A stretch of 64,000 bases of DNA from Cyclobacteriaceae bacterium. Its GTDB lineage: Bacteria; Bacteroidota; Bacteroidia; Cytophagales; Cyclobacteriaceae. The notes under the pieces were generated by a model. That model did not search any database. It saw nothing but the letters and a program-made list of their open reading frames with translations, and was not told where the DNA came from. Position numbers and translations under genes: made by a program. Below, one piece after another: positions 29,281 through 37,243 of the stretch (within the stretch, counting starts at the first letter, position 1; the number at the start of each line of letters is the position of its first letter). The DNA lies in the NCBI GenBank assembly GCA_016786495.1, contig JAEUUJ010000051.1:161045-225044 (forward strand). The letters are read 5' to 3'.

Positions 29281-29336
29281 TATTTTTGCCCGCCCGTAAC
29301 CACCCTCAAAAACCCCGAGTATTGACGCGAGTCAAT
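29281..29336 (+). promoter_or_regulatory. Promoter -7 element and start-proximal hairpin of the DUF5916 gene
   Basis: TATTTTTG at 29281-29288 matches TAnnTTTG and would give a 5' leader of about 44 bases. At its end a 6-bp perfect stem (ATTGAC / GTCAAT) with a GCGA loop, a GNRA-type tetraloop, spans 29321-29336 and stops 2 bases before the ATG at 29339. It occupies the ribosome-binding position and might control initiation. Confidence 0.45.
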
Positions 29337-29338
29337 CT

Positions 29339-31990
29339 ATGAAACGCCTGAGCCTCATACCCTGCCTGATCGGTTGCTGCTATGCTTTTGACGCAGACGC
29401 ACAGGCCGATTCTCTTAAAACCCGACTCGATTCTACCAAGGTCTATACTACCGCACATGTAACGGGCGAGCCGCCAAAAATCGATGGCCTTGGAAATGAT
29501 CCTGCCTGGGAACACGTGCAGTGGGGCGGTAACGACTTTCGTCAACTACAGCCCGATGCCGGAGCTACACCTTCCGCGCAAACCATATTTAAAATTCTGT
29601 ACGATGCGAAGAACCTGTACGTGCTCGCCCGCTGCTTCGATCCGGATCCGGCTAAAATCGTCAGGCGCATGTCGCGGAGAGATGGATTTGATGGTGATTT
29701 TATTGAGATAAACATCGACAGCTACTACGACAAGCGAACAGCATTTTCGTTCACTGCCTCCGTGTCGGGGGTAAAAGGTGATGAATATGTTTCGAACAAC
29801 GGTGACGATTGGGATGAGAACTGGGATCCGATTTGGTATCTCGATACCAGTATCGACAGCCTTGGTTGGGTTGCTGAATTCAGAATCCCGTTAAGTCAAT
29901 TGCGGTTTGCCGATAAGCCCGAGCATGTTTGGGGCATTCAGTTTACGCGACATTTTTTCAGAAATCAGGAACGTTCGAATTGGCAATTCATTCCTCCAAC
30001 CGCAAACGGCTGGGTGTATATGTTTGGGGAACTGCACGGCATAAAAGGAATCCGTCCACAAAAGCAATTGGAAATTCAGCCGTACATCGTGGCAAAAACA
30101 GAACGCTTCGAGCCGGAGAAAGGCAATCCGTTTATGACAGGCAAGTCTTCAGATGTTGCGGTTGGTTTGGATGCGAAAATCGGCATCACCAGCGACATCA
30201 CGCTCGACTTAACCGTTAACCCCGACTTCGGTCAGGTTGAGGCCGATCCGTCACAAGTAAACCTTTCTGCGTTCGAATTATTTTTTCAGGAACGCAGGCC
30301 ATTCTTTATTGAAGGTAACAACACGCTTAATTTTCCCACCTCGCAAGACAGCGATAACAACCTTTTCTACTCCAGGCGGATTGGAAGAAATCCGCAGGGT
30401 TTTGTCGACACCGACCGCTCGGGCAGCGATGCGGTAAATGAATACGTTCGTTCCGATGCGCGTACCACCATTTTAGGAGCTGCAAAACTTACTGGTAAAA
30501 ATAAACACGGCTTTTCATGGGGCATACTTGAATCGGTTGCCGGCAAAGAAAAAGCTGAAGTAGATAGCCTCGAAGTCAGGCATAGCGAAACCATCGAACC
30601 CTTAACGAACTATTTTGTTGCCAGAGCGCAGCAAGACATCAACAAAGGTAATACGCTTGTGGGCGGAATGTTCACCGCCACAAACCGCAAGATCGACTCG
30701 AAGAATCTGGAATGGCTGCATACCGAAGCTTACACCGGAGGAGTTGATGTTATGCACAATTGGAAAGACCGCACGTACTACGTAAGCGCCAAAGCACTGA
30801 TGAGTTATGTGAAGGGAAGCAAGGAAGCAATCCTTACCACGCAATCATCTTCTGAACGATATTTTCAGCGACCGGATAACTACCATGCTGATGTGGATTC
30901 AACTCGGACTTCCTTAACGGGTACGGGCGGTAATCTGATGTTCGGAAAACGAAATGGTGATTTTGTGTTTGATCTTGGATTCAACTGGTCATCGCCTGAG
31001 TTGGAGCTGAATGACATCGGCTTTCTCGCTCAGACGGATAAAATGACACAGTGGACCTGGTTCGGTTACCGGAAGTTCCGGGTTATCCGAAACATGCGCG
31101 CACAGCGTTACAACTTCAACCAACGTCTCGTGTGGGATTTTGATGGAAAGATTCTCAGTCAGCAATACAATGTTAATGCGCACACGCAGTATAAAAACTT
31201 CTGGGCCGTGGGTGGCGGAGGCACGTATGTTGTAAAGGAAGCATCCAATGCAGACTTGCGGGGCGGGCCGGAGATCGTATATCCCGGACAGACAAACTAC
31301 TTTCTCTATGTTGAATCCGACTCGCGGAAGAAATTGAGTTTTGAATTATACAGCGAATGGGTGGAAGGCTTCAAACAGTACACGCGGAATATGGGTGCGG
31401 AGCTGTCGTTGATTTATCGCCCAGCCAACGCACTGAACATTTCGTTGTCGCCCAGTCTGTGGAGTAATTTTACCGAGCTGCAATATGTTGAAACAACTTC
31501 CAATGCAGCCGGCAATCCGCGATACATCATGGGTGCACTCGATCAAATTGTTACCCGGATTTCCGCCCGCCTCACTTACATGCTTACACCCAACCTCTCC
31601 GTTCAATATTATGGACAGTTGTTCGGCACGCGGGGTGAGTACAGGAACTTCAAGTATATAACCAACAGCCAGGCCGCTGAGTATGAAGACCGATTCAACG
31701 TAATCGCTCCAACATTAACGGATGGCGCGTATACGGTAGATGAGGATGGAAACGGCTCAACGGATTATTCGTTTGGTAAACCTGATTTCAAATTCGGTCA
31801 GTATCGTTCGAACATGGTTATCCGGTGGGAATACATTCCGGGCTCTACGTTATTTCTTGTTTGGAATCAGCAGGCCGATGGTGTTTTCGATTCGCAGGCG
31901 GGTTCAATCAAGTCGCGCGTGAACTTTAACTTCCCCCAGCAGGCGCACAGCATCTTCCTGATCAAATATACGTACCGGTTTATTTTATGA
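29339..31990 (+). CDS. DUF5916 outer-membrane protein with CBM9-like domain
   Basis: The 883-aa product starts with a signal peptide (about residues 1-21, ending ADAQ). Residues 45-230 form a CBM9-like beta-sandwich (KIDGLGNDPAWEHVQW; DGDFIEINIDSYYDKRTAFSF), followed by a long beta-barrel region with alternating amphipathic strands to the C-terminal aromatic residue run (YTYRFIL). The segment DLTVNPDFGQVEADPSQVNL is a hallmark of DUF5916. Family members are outer-membrane proteins possibly handling glycans or peptides. Its end overlaps the convergent downstream gene by 6 bp. Confidence 0.9.
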   Translation: MKRLSLIPCLIGCCYAFDADAQADSLKTRLDSTKVYTTAHVTGEPPKIDGLGNDPAWEHVQWGGNDFRQLQPDAGATPSAQTIFKILYDAKNLYVLARCFDPDPAKIVRRMSRRDGFDGDFIEINIDSYYDKRTAFSFTASVSGVKGDEYVSNNGDDWDENWDPIWYLDTSIDSLGWVAEFRIPLSQLRFADKPEHVWGIQFTRHFFRNQERSNWQFIPPTANGWVYMFGELHGIKGIRPQKQLEIQPYIVAKTERFEPEKGNPFMTGKSSDVAVGLDAKIGITSDITLDLTVNPDFGQVEADPSQVNLSAFELFFQERRPFFIEGNNTLNFPTSQDSDNNLFYSRRIGRNPQGFVDTDRSGSDAVNEYVRSDARTTILGAAKLTGKNKHGFSWGILESVAGKEKAEVDSLEVRHSETIEPLTNYFVARAQQDINKGNTLVGGMFTATNRKIDSKNLEWLHTEAYTGGVDVMHNWKDRTYYVSAKALMSYVKGSKEAILTTQSSSERYFQRPDNYHADVDSTRTSLTGTGGNLMFGKRNGDFVFDLGFNWSSPELELNDIGFLAQTDKMTQWTWFGYRKFRVIRNMRAQRYNFNQRLVWDFDGKILSQQYNVNAHTQYKNFWAVGGGGTYVVKEASNADLRGGPEIVYPGQTNYFLYVESDSRKKLSFELYSEWVEGFKQYTRNMGAELSLIYRPANALNISLSPSLWSNFTELQYVETTSNAAGNPRYIMGALDQIVTRISARLTYMLTPNLSVQYYGQLFGTRGEYRNFKYITNSQAAEYEDRFNVIAPTLTDGAYTVDEDGNGSTDYSFGKPDFKFGQYRSNMVIRWEYIPGSTLFLVWNQQADGVFDSQAGSIKSRVNFNFPQQAHSIFLIKYTYRFIL

Positions 31991-32470
31991 GGTGATGTCA
32001 ATCGCTTCAATCTCGCGCTGGTAATCTATTTGCAGATCTTCCGGCAGCTTAACGACAATCGTGTAGATTTTTTTCAGCTGCTGCTGATACATGTTATATA
32101 TAACTGAACTCGGCCGTAAGGGTACGTTAGCCTCCCGAACTTTCGAACAAAAGTAGATGCGAAGCTCCAGCTCGGTTTGTTTGATCCCGGAGTACTTAAT
32201 CTGTTTATTAACAAAGCGCAAAATCTTGCGCAGGCTTTTCTTAACGTAATAGAGATTTTTGTTTGCGGGCAGCTCTTCAAACAAACTATCCACGTCTTCT
32301 TTGATGGCTGCAATGTACGACTGCTCGTTATCCGCTTCGTATAATAAATACGTGAGCAGCTCTTTGTTCTCTTTTTTGTATTTGGCCAGGCGCATGCACA
32401 ACTCCTGCAGTGCTTCGGGCTCGAGAGACTTCAGTTCCCGTTTGATTTCGTTGACTGTTGCGGCTTTCAT
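31985..32470 (-). CDS. Conserved helical protein of unknown function
   Basis: I start at ATG 32470 (MKAATVNEIKRELKSLEPEA), giving 161 aa; an upstream ATG at 32548 adds 26 residues unlike the rest. The protein is helical and Lys/Glu/Leu-rich, with no signal or membrane segment. It seems cytoplasmic and may bind another protein or nucleic acid. No named domain is recognised. A TATTTTG sequence lies 9 bases before the ATG. The 3' end overlaps the DUF5916 gene by 6 bp. Confidence 0.75.
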   Translation of the reverse strand: MKAATVNEIKRELKSLEPEALQELCMRLAKYKKENKELLTYLLYEADNEQSYIAAIKEDVDSLFEELPANKNLYYVKKSLRKILRFVNKQIKYSGIKQTELELRIYFCSKVREANVPLRPSSVIYNMYQQQLKKIYTIVVKLPEDLQIDYQREIEAIDITS

Positions 32471-32616
32471 GGATTTCGGCAAAATACAAAGTTCCCGCCT
32501 ACCCACAGCCAAGCCACGCTGTGTTGCATTTATAGCCGGCTGGCACAATTTAGACTTCGTTCACAACGAGCAGATGGGCCAATCCGTTAAACGTGTGTCT
32601 CTAAAACCCTCCAACC

Positions 32617-33483
32617 ATGAAGAAACTCCTTCCCATGCTGGCGTTCACACTCTTCGCGGTGGCAGCATCCGCGCAACACCCGGTGCTGGTAACCGCACAA
32701 TGGCTGAACGAACACAAGTCCGATCCTAGCCTGGTTGTGCTGCAGGTTAGCTTCCTGAAATATGAGTACGATCAGGCGCATATTCCGGGCGCACAGTTTT
32801 TATGGCCCGAATCGCTCGCACCCAATTCACCCTACGGCAACTACAACGCACCGGACCTCAAGACGGCAACTGGGGTTGTGCGGGGAGTTGGGATCAACAA
32901 TAATTCACACGTGATTATTTATTATGTACGAAACGAGTTACCGGCTGCTGCCCGGATGTTTTTAACCCTTGAGCATTTTGGTCTACGGGGAAAGGTTTCC
33001 ATTCTCAATGGCGGACTGGATGCCTGGAAAAAAGAAGGCTACCCTACGGATGCGGCAATACCCGTGGTGAAGAAAGGTAATGTGAAGCTAACCCCGGGAA
33101 GTTTGCTTGTTAATAAAGAGTATGTTTTGACCACCCTGAAATCCGACAAGGCGAAAGTGGTGGATGCACGCATGCAACGTTTTTATGATGGTGAGCCTAC
33201 CGGCAACCCGCGTGACGGCCACATTACCGGAGCCGGAAATATTCCGTATACCGATTTGATGGACGCCAGCAACATGCTCAAACCTGACGGTGAGCTGGAG
33301 AAGTACTTTCAACCGGTGGCGTCAAAAGATCAGGAGCTGGTGGCATATTGTTTCATCGGACAAACGGCCAGCGTTGTATACCTCGCAGGAAGAGAACTGG
33401 GCTACAACATGAAGTTGTATGACGGATCAATGCAGGAATGGAGCCGGTTAGAGAACCTGCCGATGGAAACAACTAAAAAATAA
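32617..33483 (+). CDS. Secreted tandem-rhodanese sulfurtransferase
   Basis: The 288-aa product has a signal peptide (MKKLLPMLAFTLFAVAASAQ) and two rhodanese domains (about 25-145 and 160-280). The catalytic cysteine is C245 in AYCFIGQTAS in the second domain; the first, as usual, is inactive. Substrate could be thiosulfate or mercaptopyruvate, with periplasmic location. It ends 11 bases before a strong terminator that overlaps the next convergent gene. Confidence 0.92.
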   Translation: MKKLLPMLAFTLFAVAASAQHPVLVTAQWLNEHKSDPSLVVLQVSFLKYEYDQAHIPGAQFLWPESLAPNSPYGNYNAPDLKTATGVVRGVGINNNSHVIIYYVRNELPAAARMFLTLEHFGLRGKVSILNGGLDAWKKEGYPTDAAIPVVKKGNVKLTPGSLLVNKEYVLTTLKSDKAKVVDARMQRFYDGEPTGNPRDGHITGAGNIPYTDLMDASNMLKPDGELEKYFQPVASKDQELVAYCFIGQTASVVYLAGRELGYNMKLYDGSMQEWSRLENLPMETTKK

Positions 33484-33493
33484 TAGCGGGAAG

Positions 33494-33537
33494 GAAGGCA
33501 GCGATTACTTCGCGCTGCCTTCGTTTTTGCTTTTTTG
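33494..33537 (+). terminator. Intrinsic terminator of the rhodanese gene, overlapping the convergent gene
   Basis: A 10-bp perfect stem (GAAGGCAGCG / CGCTGCCTTC) is followed by GTTTTTGCTTTTTT. The right arm and T-run (33505 onward) encode the last residues of the small gene on the opposite strand (33505-33687), so terminator and coding sequence share bases. Confidence 0.85.
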
Positions 33538-33687
33538 GTAAAGCCCTGCACCTAACGCTGTACCAACGGCTACGCCAATTCCAATACCCAATGCAAGGTT
33601 GTCCATGGCAAGGCCCAATGCTGTGCCGATACCGACTCCAACTGCGATAGCCGGCCCCATGGGATTGATTTTCTTTTTTGGTTCCAT
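33505..33687 (-). CDS. Small glycine-zipper membrane protein
   Basis: A 60-aa product with basic residues at the start (MEPKKKINPMG) followed by two hydrophobic stretches rich in glycine at regular intervals (AVGVGIGTALGLAM and LGIGIGVAVGTALGAGLY), as in glycine-zipper membrane proteins. It ends in a charged tail (QKSKNEGSAK). The gene lies 6 bp downstream of the methyltransferase gene and is probably in the same operon. Its last codons overlap the opposite-strand terminator. Function unknown. Confidence 0.75.
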   Translation of the reverse strand: MEPKKKINPMGPAIAVGVGIGTALGLAMDNLALGIGIGVAVGTALGAGLYQKSKNEGSAK

Positions 33688-33693
33688 GTTATT

Positions 33694-34224
33694 TTAGAGT
33701 TTTAGTTTTCGAAATAACTCCCAGGTAACGATTCCCAGGCATACAGAGATGTTCAACGAGTGCTTTGTTCCGGTCTGCGGAATTTCCAATGCGCGATCAC
33801 CCAGCGCAATCACATCATCCCGTACACCTTCCACTTCGTTGCCGAAGACCAGGCAATATTTTTTTCCGGAAACGGGAACGAAGTTCTGCACGGGCTCACT
33901 CGTAGTCGTCTGTTCGATGATGATGATCTCATATTCGGAAGTCTTGATCTTCTGAACCGCTTCTGCAGCATGTTCGAAGTATTCCCACGCTACGGATTCC
34001 GTTGCCCCAAGCGCTGATTTTTGAATTTCGCGATGCGGCGGCGTTCCGGTGATGCCCGTGAGAAAAATCTTCTCAATCCGGAACGCATCGGCCGTGCGGA
34101 ACGCTGAACCTACGTTATGTAAGCTGCGCACGTTATCCAGCACAATGCACACCGGGAGTTTTTCTGCTTCCTTAAATTCATCAACCGAAATCCGGCCCAG
34201 CTCTTCGAGCTTTAACTTTTTCAT
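33694..34224 (-). CDS. SpoU/TrmH-family RNA 2'-O-methyltransferase
   Basis: The 176-aa product is a compact SPOUT enzyme. Motif 1 is NVRSLHNVGSAFRTADAF (residues about 30-48), motif 2 LVFGNEVEGV, motif 3 IPQTGTKHSLNISVCLG, forming the knot that binds S-adenosylmethionine. Target tRNA or rRNA position cannot be read from the sequence. It overlaps the upstream TraB/GumN gene by 4 bp, and the glycine-zipper gene follows closely, suggesting a three-gene operon. Confidence 0.92.
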   Translation of the reverse strand: MKKLKLEELGRISVDEFKEAEKLPVCIVLDNVRSLHNVGSAFRTADAFRIEKIFLTGITGTPPHREIQKSALGATESVAWEYFEHAAEAVQKIKTSEYEIIIIEQTTTSEPVQNFVPVSGKKYCLVFGNEVEGVRDDVIALGDRALEIPQTGTKHSLNISVCLGIVTWELFRKLKL

Positions 34225-35132
34225 TTTGTAACCGGTGTTACCTTGTACCCCTGCTTTTGCAGAAGTGAAATTAATCCGTTTTCGCCTGGTAAATGACCTG
34301 CGCCAACCGCAATAAACTGCGAGCCGCTTTTCATTAACTCGGGCAGGGTTTTCATCCAGTTCAGGTTGCGGTCCTTGAGCATGTATTCCATGTTGCCGCC
34401 TAATTCTGTCGGATAAGATTCAAGTAACTCACCGAGTCCTATAACATCTTTTTGGAAATAGAGCTTAGTCATATCGCCTGAGAATTTTCCGGCAGAGTCG
34501 CTTTGTTTCACAAGTTCCACCAGTTGTTTCGCCTGCTCTTCCACCGTGAAATGGTTATACAGCATATCAAATTGCTGATCCATCGTTTCCAGCGGAGTTA
34601 CCTGTACTCCGTTCTTTTTTGCAACGCTGGCAAAATGAATATCAAGGGGAGTGCCCGTATATTTTTTCAACTCCTCGCCAAGTTCCTTTTGTGCCTGAAA
34701 CAAGGCGAACATCACCGTAATTTGTGCAGGCTTGAACATATCAAACGTTTTTAATTCATAGCCCGACAGTGCGCGGAACACGGAATCAACCAGATGATAG
34801 TCGGATGGAGAAAGTAATGTCGATAATTTGTTATTGGTCATCACGGCTTTCTGCATGATGATGGTCATCAACCGGGATGAATCAAGTACTAGTTCAACCA
34901 CAACACCCTTTGCTTCCGCAAACGGTTGCTGAACTTCAGGTACTTCTGCTAAAAATTTATCGCCTAACAAATGATAGGTGCCGAATAAATACGAAGGTTG
35001 CTTCAATCCGTTTCCGGAAACCTTCCACAATAAACTTTTTTCAGATTTTTTTTGCTGCGCATGTACTTCGCCAGAAACGAATATAATTGCAACAAGAAGT
35101 AAGAGTCCCGAATTTCTTAGAATCGTTTTCAT
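34221..35132 (-). CDS. TraB/GumN-family protein
   Basis: I start at ATG 35132, which opens a signal peptide (MKTILRNSGLLLLVAIIFVSGEVHAQ) in a 303-aa product. Family motifs are the GTYH in YLFGTYHLLGDKFL and the C-terminal GAGHLPGENGLISLLQKQGY. The TraB/GumN (Tiki-like) superfamily includes metalloproteases that act at the membrane face. Most genomes of the phylum have several. The 3' end overlaps the methyltransferase by 4 bp. Confidence 0.9.
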   Translation of the reverse strand: MKTILRNSGLLLLVAIIFVSGEVHAQQKKSEKSLLWKVSGNGLKQPSYLFGTYHLLGDKFLAEVPEVQQPFAEAKGVVVELVLDSSRLMTIIMQKAVMTNNKLSTLLSPSDYHLVDSVFRALSGYELKTFDMFKPAQITVMFALFQAQKELGEELKKYTGTPLDIHFASVAKKNGVQVTPLETMDQQFDMLYNHFTVEEQAKQLVELVKQSDSAGKFSGDMTKLYFQKDVIGLGELLESYPTELGGNMEYMLKDRNLNWMKTLPELMKSGSQFIAVGAGHLPGENGLISLLQKQGYKVTPVTK

Positions 35133-35267
35133 AAAACACATTTTGTTTATTGGTAACCGATTGAGTCTCAGAATTACACCAGGGCAAGAAATCATTTACG
35201 CGATTTCTTAATCTTATCTGGTTTACTGATTTTTGCCCCCCGTTCTAAACACCCTGACCCCACCGAG

Positions 35268-36230
35268 GTGAAAGTAAAGAATCTTTTTCATGCTGGCGTT
35301 GACGATTCACTCGATCCGGATTTGCGTTCCCGCGTAATCTCCTCGAACATCGTATTCACGACCATCGCCCTCATTCTGGCCATCATCCTGGGCATGAAGG
35401 CGAAAGATTACTGGACCGTTGGGATTCCGGTTTTTCGCGCTGCGATACCGATTATTCTGTTCATTGTTTCCCTGGGCGGTATCGTACTCAACCACTTCCG
35501 TTATTTTTTCACTTCGCGCCTGATCTTTTTCGTGAGCTGGACAGCCCTGATCACCGGTTTTCCGATTTGGCGTGAAGCTTCCGTGTACGGATATTTTTTA
35601 CATCCCATGTTCGGGATTGTTTCATCAACCATGGTATTGCTGATGTTTTCGTTCCGGAAGGAGCGCATCGTATACATCTCGTTTCTGATATTTTCTTTTT
35701 TGATTACGGTATGCTCATTTGAATTTGTATCGTGGTTTGACAGGGCGGGCGTCTCGGAGATCATTTTGTCGTACACAACAAAATTGAGACTGCACGTGTA
35801 TCCGCTGTTCTTCTCAATCTTTTTTAATCTTGTACTCATTTATGTGTTCCGGATTAACCGGAAGTTTTTTGCACTGCAGCAAAAGCAGCATGAAACCATC
35901 GTGAATCAAAACCGCGAGCTCTCCGAAACCCGACTGAAACTTGAACTGACCAACACCGAGCTTGAATTACGCGTTCGCGAGCGTACGATGGAGTTGATGG
36001 AACAGAACAACCGCCTGACCGACTATGCATTTTTCCATGCGCACGTGTTGCGTGCACCGGTAAGCCGGATCAGGGGGTTGGTTAATCTGATGAATCTGCC
36101 AATTGATCCTGCAGAGGAGAAAAAGGTTCGCGCGATGCTTGCCCAGAGCATGAAAGAACTTGACGACACCATCCACGAAATGAACAACCGGCTTCAAACC
36201 TCCGGCAGTTCACGCGCGGAAGGAATCTGA
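35268..36230 (+). CDS. Membrane protein with histidine-kinase acceptor region but no ATPase domain
   Basis: The 320-aa product starts at GTG 35268. Residues 25-200 contain about six membrane helices, followed by a coiled coil (about 205-245, RELSETRLKLELTNTELELR). The C-terminal 70 residues look like a HisKA region, with an H-box-like FFHAHVLRAPVSRIRGLVNL (phosphorylatable His probably in HAHVLRAP) and a helical partner ending EMNNRL. There is no HATPase_c domain afterwards: the protein stops at residue 320. It may be phosphorylated by a partner or sense through its dimerisation helices. Stop codons here and in the convergent gene are 2 bp apart. Confidence 0.78.
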   Translation: MKVKNLFHAGVDDSLDPDLRSRVISSNIVFTTIALILAIILGMKAKDYWTVGIPVFRAAIPIILFIVSLGGIVLNHFRYFFTSRLIFFVSWTALITGFPIWREASVYGYFLHPMFGIVSSTMVLLMFSFRKERIVYISFLIFSFLITVCSFEFVSWFDRAGVSEIILSYTTKLRLHVYPLFFSIFFNLVLIYVFRINRKFFALQQKQHETIVNQNRELSETRLKLELTNTELELRVRERTMELMEQNNRLTDYAFFHAHVLRAPVSRIRGLVNLMNLPIDPAEEKKVRAMLAQSMKELDDTIHEMNNRLQTSGSSRAEGI

Positions 36231-36232
36231 TT

Positions 36233-37087
36233 TCATTTCAGTTTTTCAAGTTGAGCTTTTGCATTCGCATGTTGCGGATCGATTTCGAGTACGCGCTCAT
36301 AACAGGCTTTCGACTCTTCTTTCATTCCGGCAACCATAAAAGCTTCGCCTAAACTGTCGAAGCAGTTGGCCGACTGGGGAAAAAGGCTCACGTTAATCCG
36401 GAATACGTTAATTGCCTCGGTGATGTCATTCCGCATCAGCAAAACATACCCGCAACTGTTCAGGTCCGTTTCGCGCGAAACATCACTCCGGATTTGTTGC
36501 GCCAGCCCGCGTGGATTGATATTCGGATCGCGCAGTACGCCATTGGCAAGCCACGCATTGATCTGGGCGTAGCCTTTATAGTTATACGTGTAAGGCTGAC
36601 CGGTAACGATTTTAAGCAAGTCGCGTTCGAGCGACTCTACCGGATACTCCACAATTCTACCCGCTTCTTTGTCTTTCTGGTACACGATGAAGGTTGGTAC
36701 CCGGTAAATGTGAAGTCCTTTTTCTTCGCGATTCGGACCTTGCTTATACACAGCCATCGAATCGTAAACACCCAGTAACTGAATGTTTTCTTCCGGGAAG
36801 CCGGCGGCTTTCAATACACGCATCATCCGCGGCACCTCACGCTTGCTGTCGCCACACCAGGAGCCGAATACGATTTTCACGGTGAATTTTTCCGGCTTTG
36901 CTTTCTTCAGTTGCGTCACGATCGCTTCGGTAGGCGTATAATTTTCGTAGCCGGGCTTGAACCATGCTGCGTACGGCTCGCGCTCGAGATCCTTTGCGGA
37001 ACAATAGCCCAGTACATGCGTACTTTTTTGTGCATGACTTGCATTAAAGGCAATGAGGATGAGCGTGATGAGGAAATATCTTTTCAT
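36233..37087 (-). CDS. Secreted thioredoxin-like protein with TPR tail
   Basis: The product (284 aa from ATG 37087) has a signal peptide (MKRYFLITLILIAFNASHAQ) and a thioredoxin fold (about 55-180) in which the active site reads WCGDS (C78 only), so it lacks the second redox cysteine of CxxC and cannot be a classic disulfide reductase. The rest (195-284) is TPR-like, ending in ANCFDSLGEAFMVAGMKEES and CYERVLEIDPQHANA. A TAGTTTTG -7 element (minus strand, 37113-37106) would give a 12-base leader. Function unknown. Confidence 0.85.
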   Translation of the reverse strand: MKRYFLITLILIAFNASHAQKSTHVLGYCSAKDLEREPYAAWFKPGYENYTPTEAIVTQLKKAKPEKFTVKIVFGSWCGDSKREVPRMMRVLKAAGFPEENIQLLGVYDSMAVYKQGPNREEKGLHIYRVPTFIVYQKDKEAGRIVEYPVESLERDLLKIVTGQPYTYNYKGYAQINAWLANGVLRDPNINPRGLAQQIRSDVSRETDLNSCGYVLLMRNDITEAINVFRINVSLFPQSANCFDSLGEAFMVAGMKEESKACYERVLEIDPQHANAKAQLEKLK

Positions 37088-37105
37088 GGGTAGTTTGGTT
37101 TTTAT

Positions 37106-37113
37106 CAAAACTA
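37106..37113 (-). promoter_or_regulatory. Candidate -7 element for the thioredoxin-TPR gene
   Basis: TAGTTTTG on the minus strand matches TAnnTTTG and lies 18 bases before the ATG at 37087. A -33 TTTG is present but at an abnormal distance (13 bases), so only the -7 part is supported. Confidence 0.4.
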
Positions 37114-37229
37114 CGCTGTCCCCGTGCAAACGTCTGTTAATGCGTTCCTAAAGGTTTGTGAACGGGTTGTTAACGCTGACATTCAGTTAGCATTTTATGC
37201 GGAGGCATTTTTACCGTGACGGACTTTTT

Positions 37230-37237
37230 TATCTTTG
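37230..37237 (+). promoter_or_regulatory. -7 promoter element immediately before mutS
   Basis: TATCTTTG at 37230-37237 matches TAnnTTTG and ends 6 bases before the mutS ATG at 37244. A TTTT at 37208-37211, 18 bases upstream, is a weak -33. Transcription would start on or next to the ATG, predicting a leaderless mRNA. Confidence 0.55.
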
Positions 37238-37243
37238 CCCACG

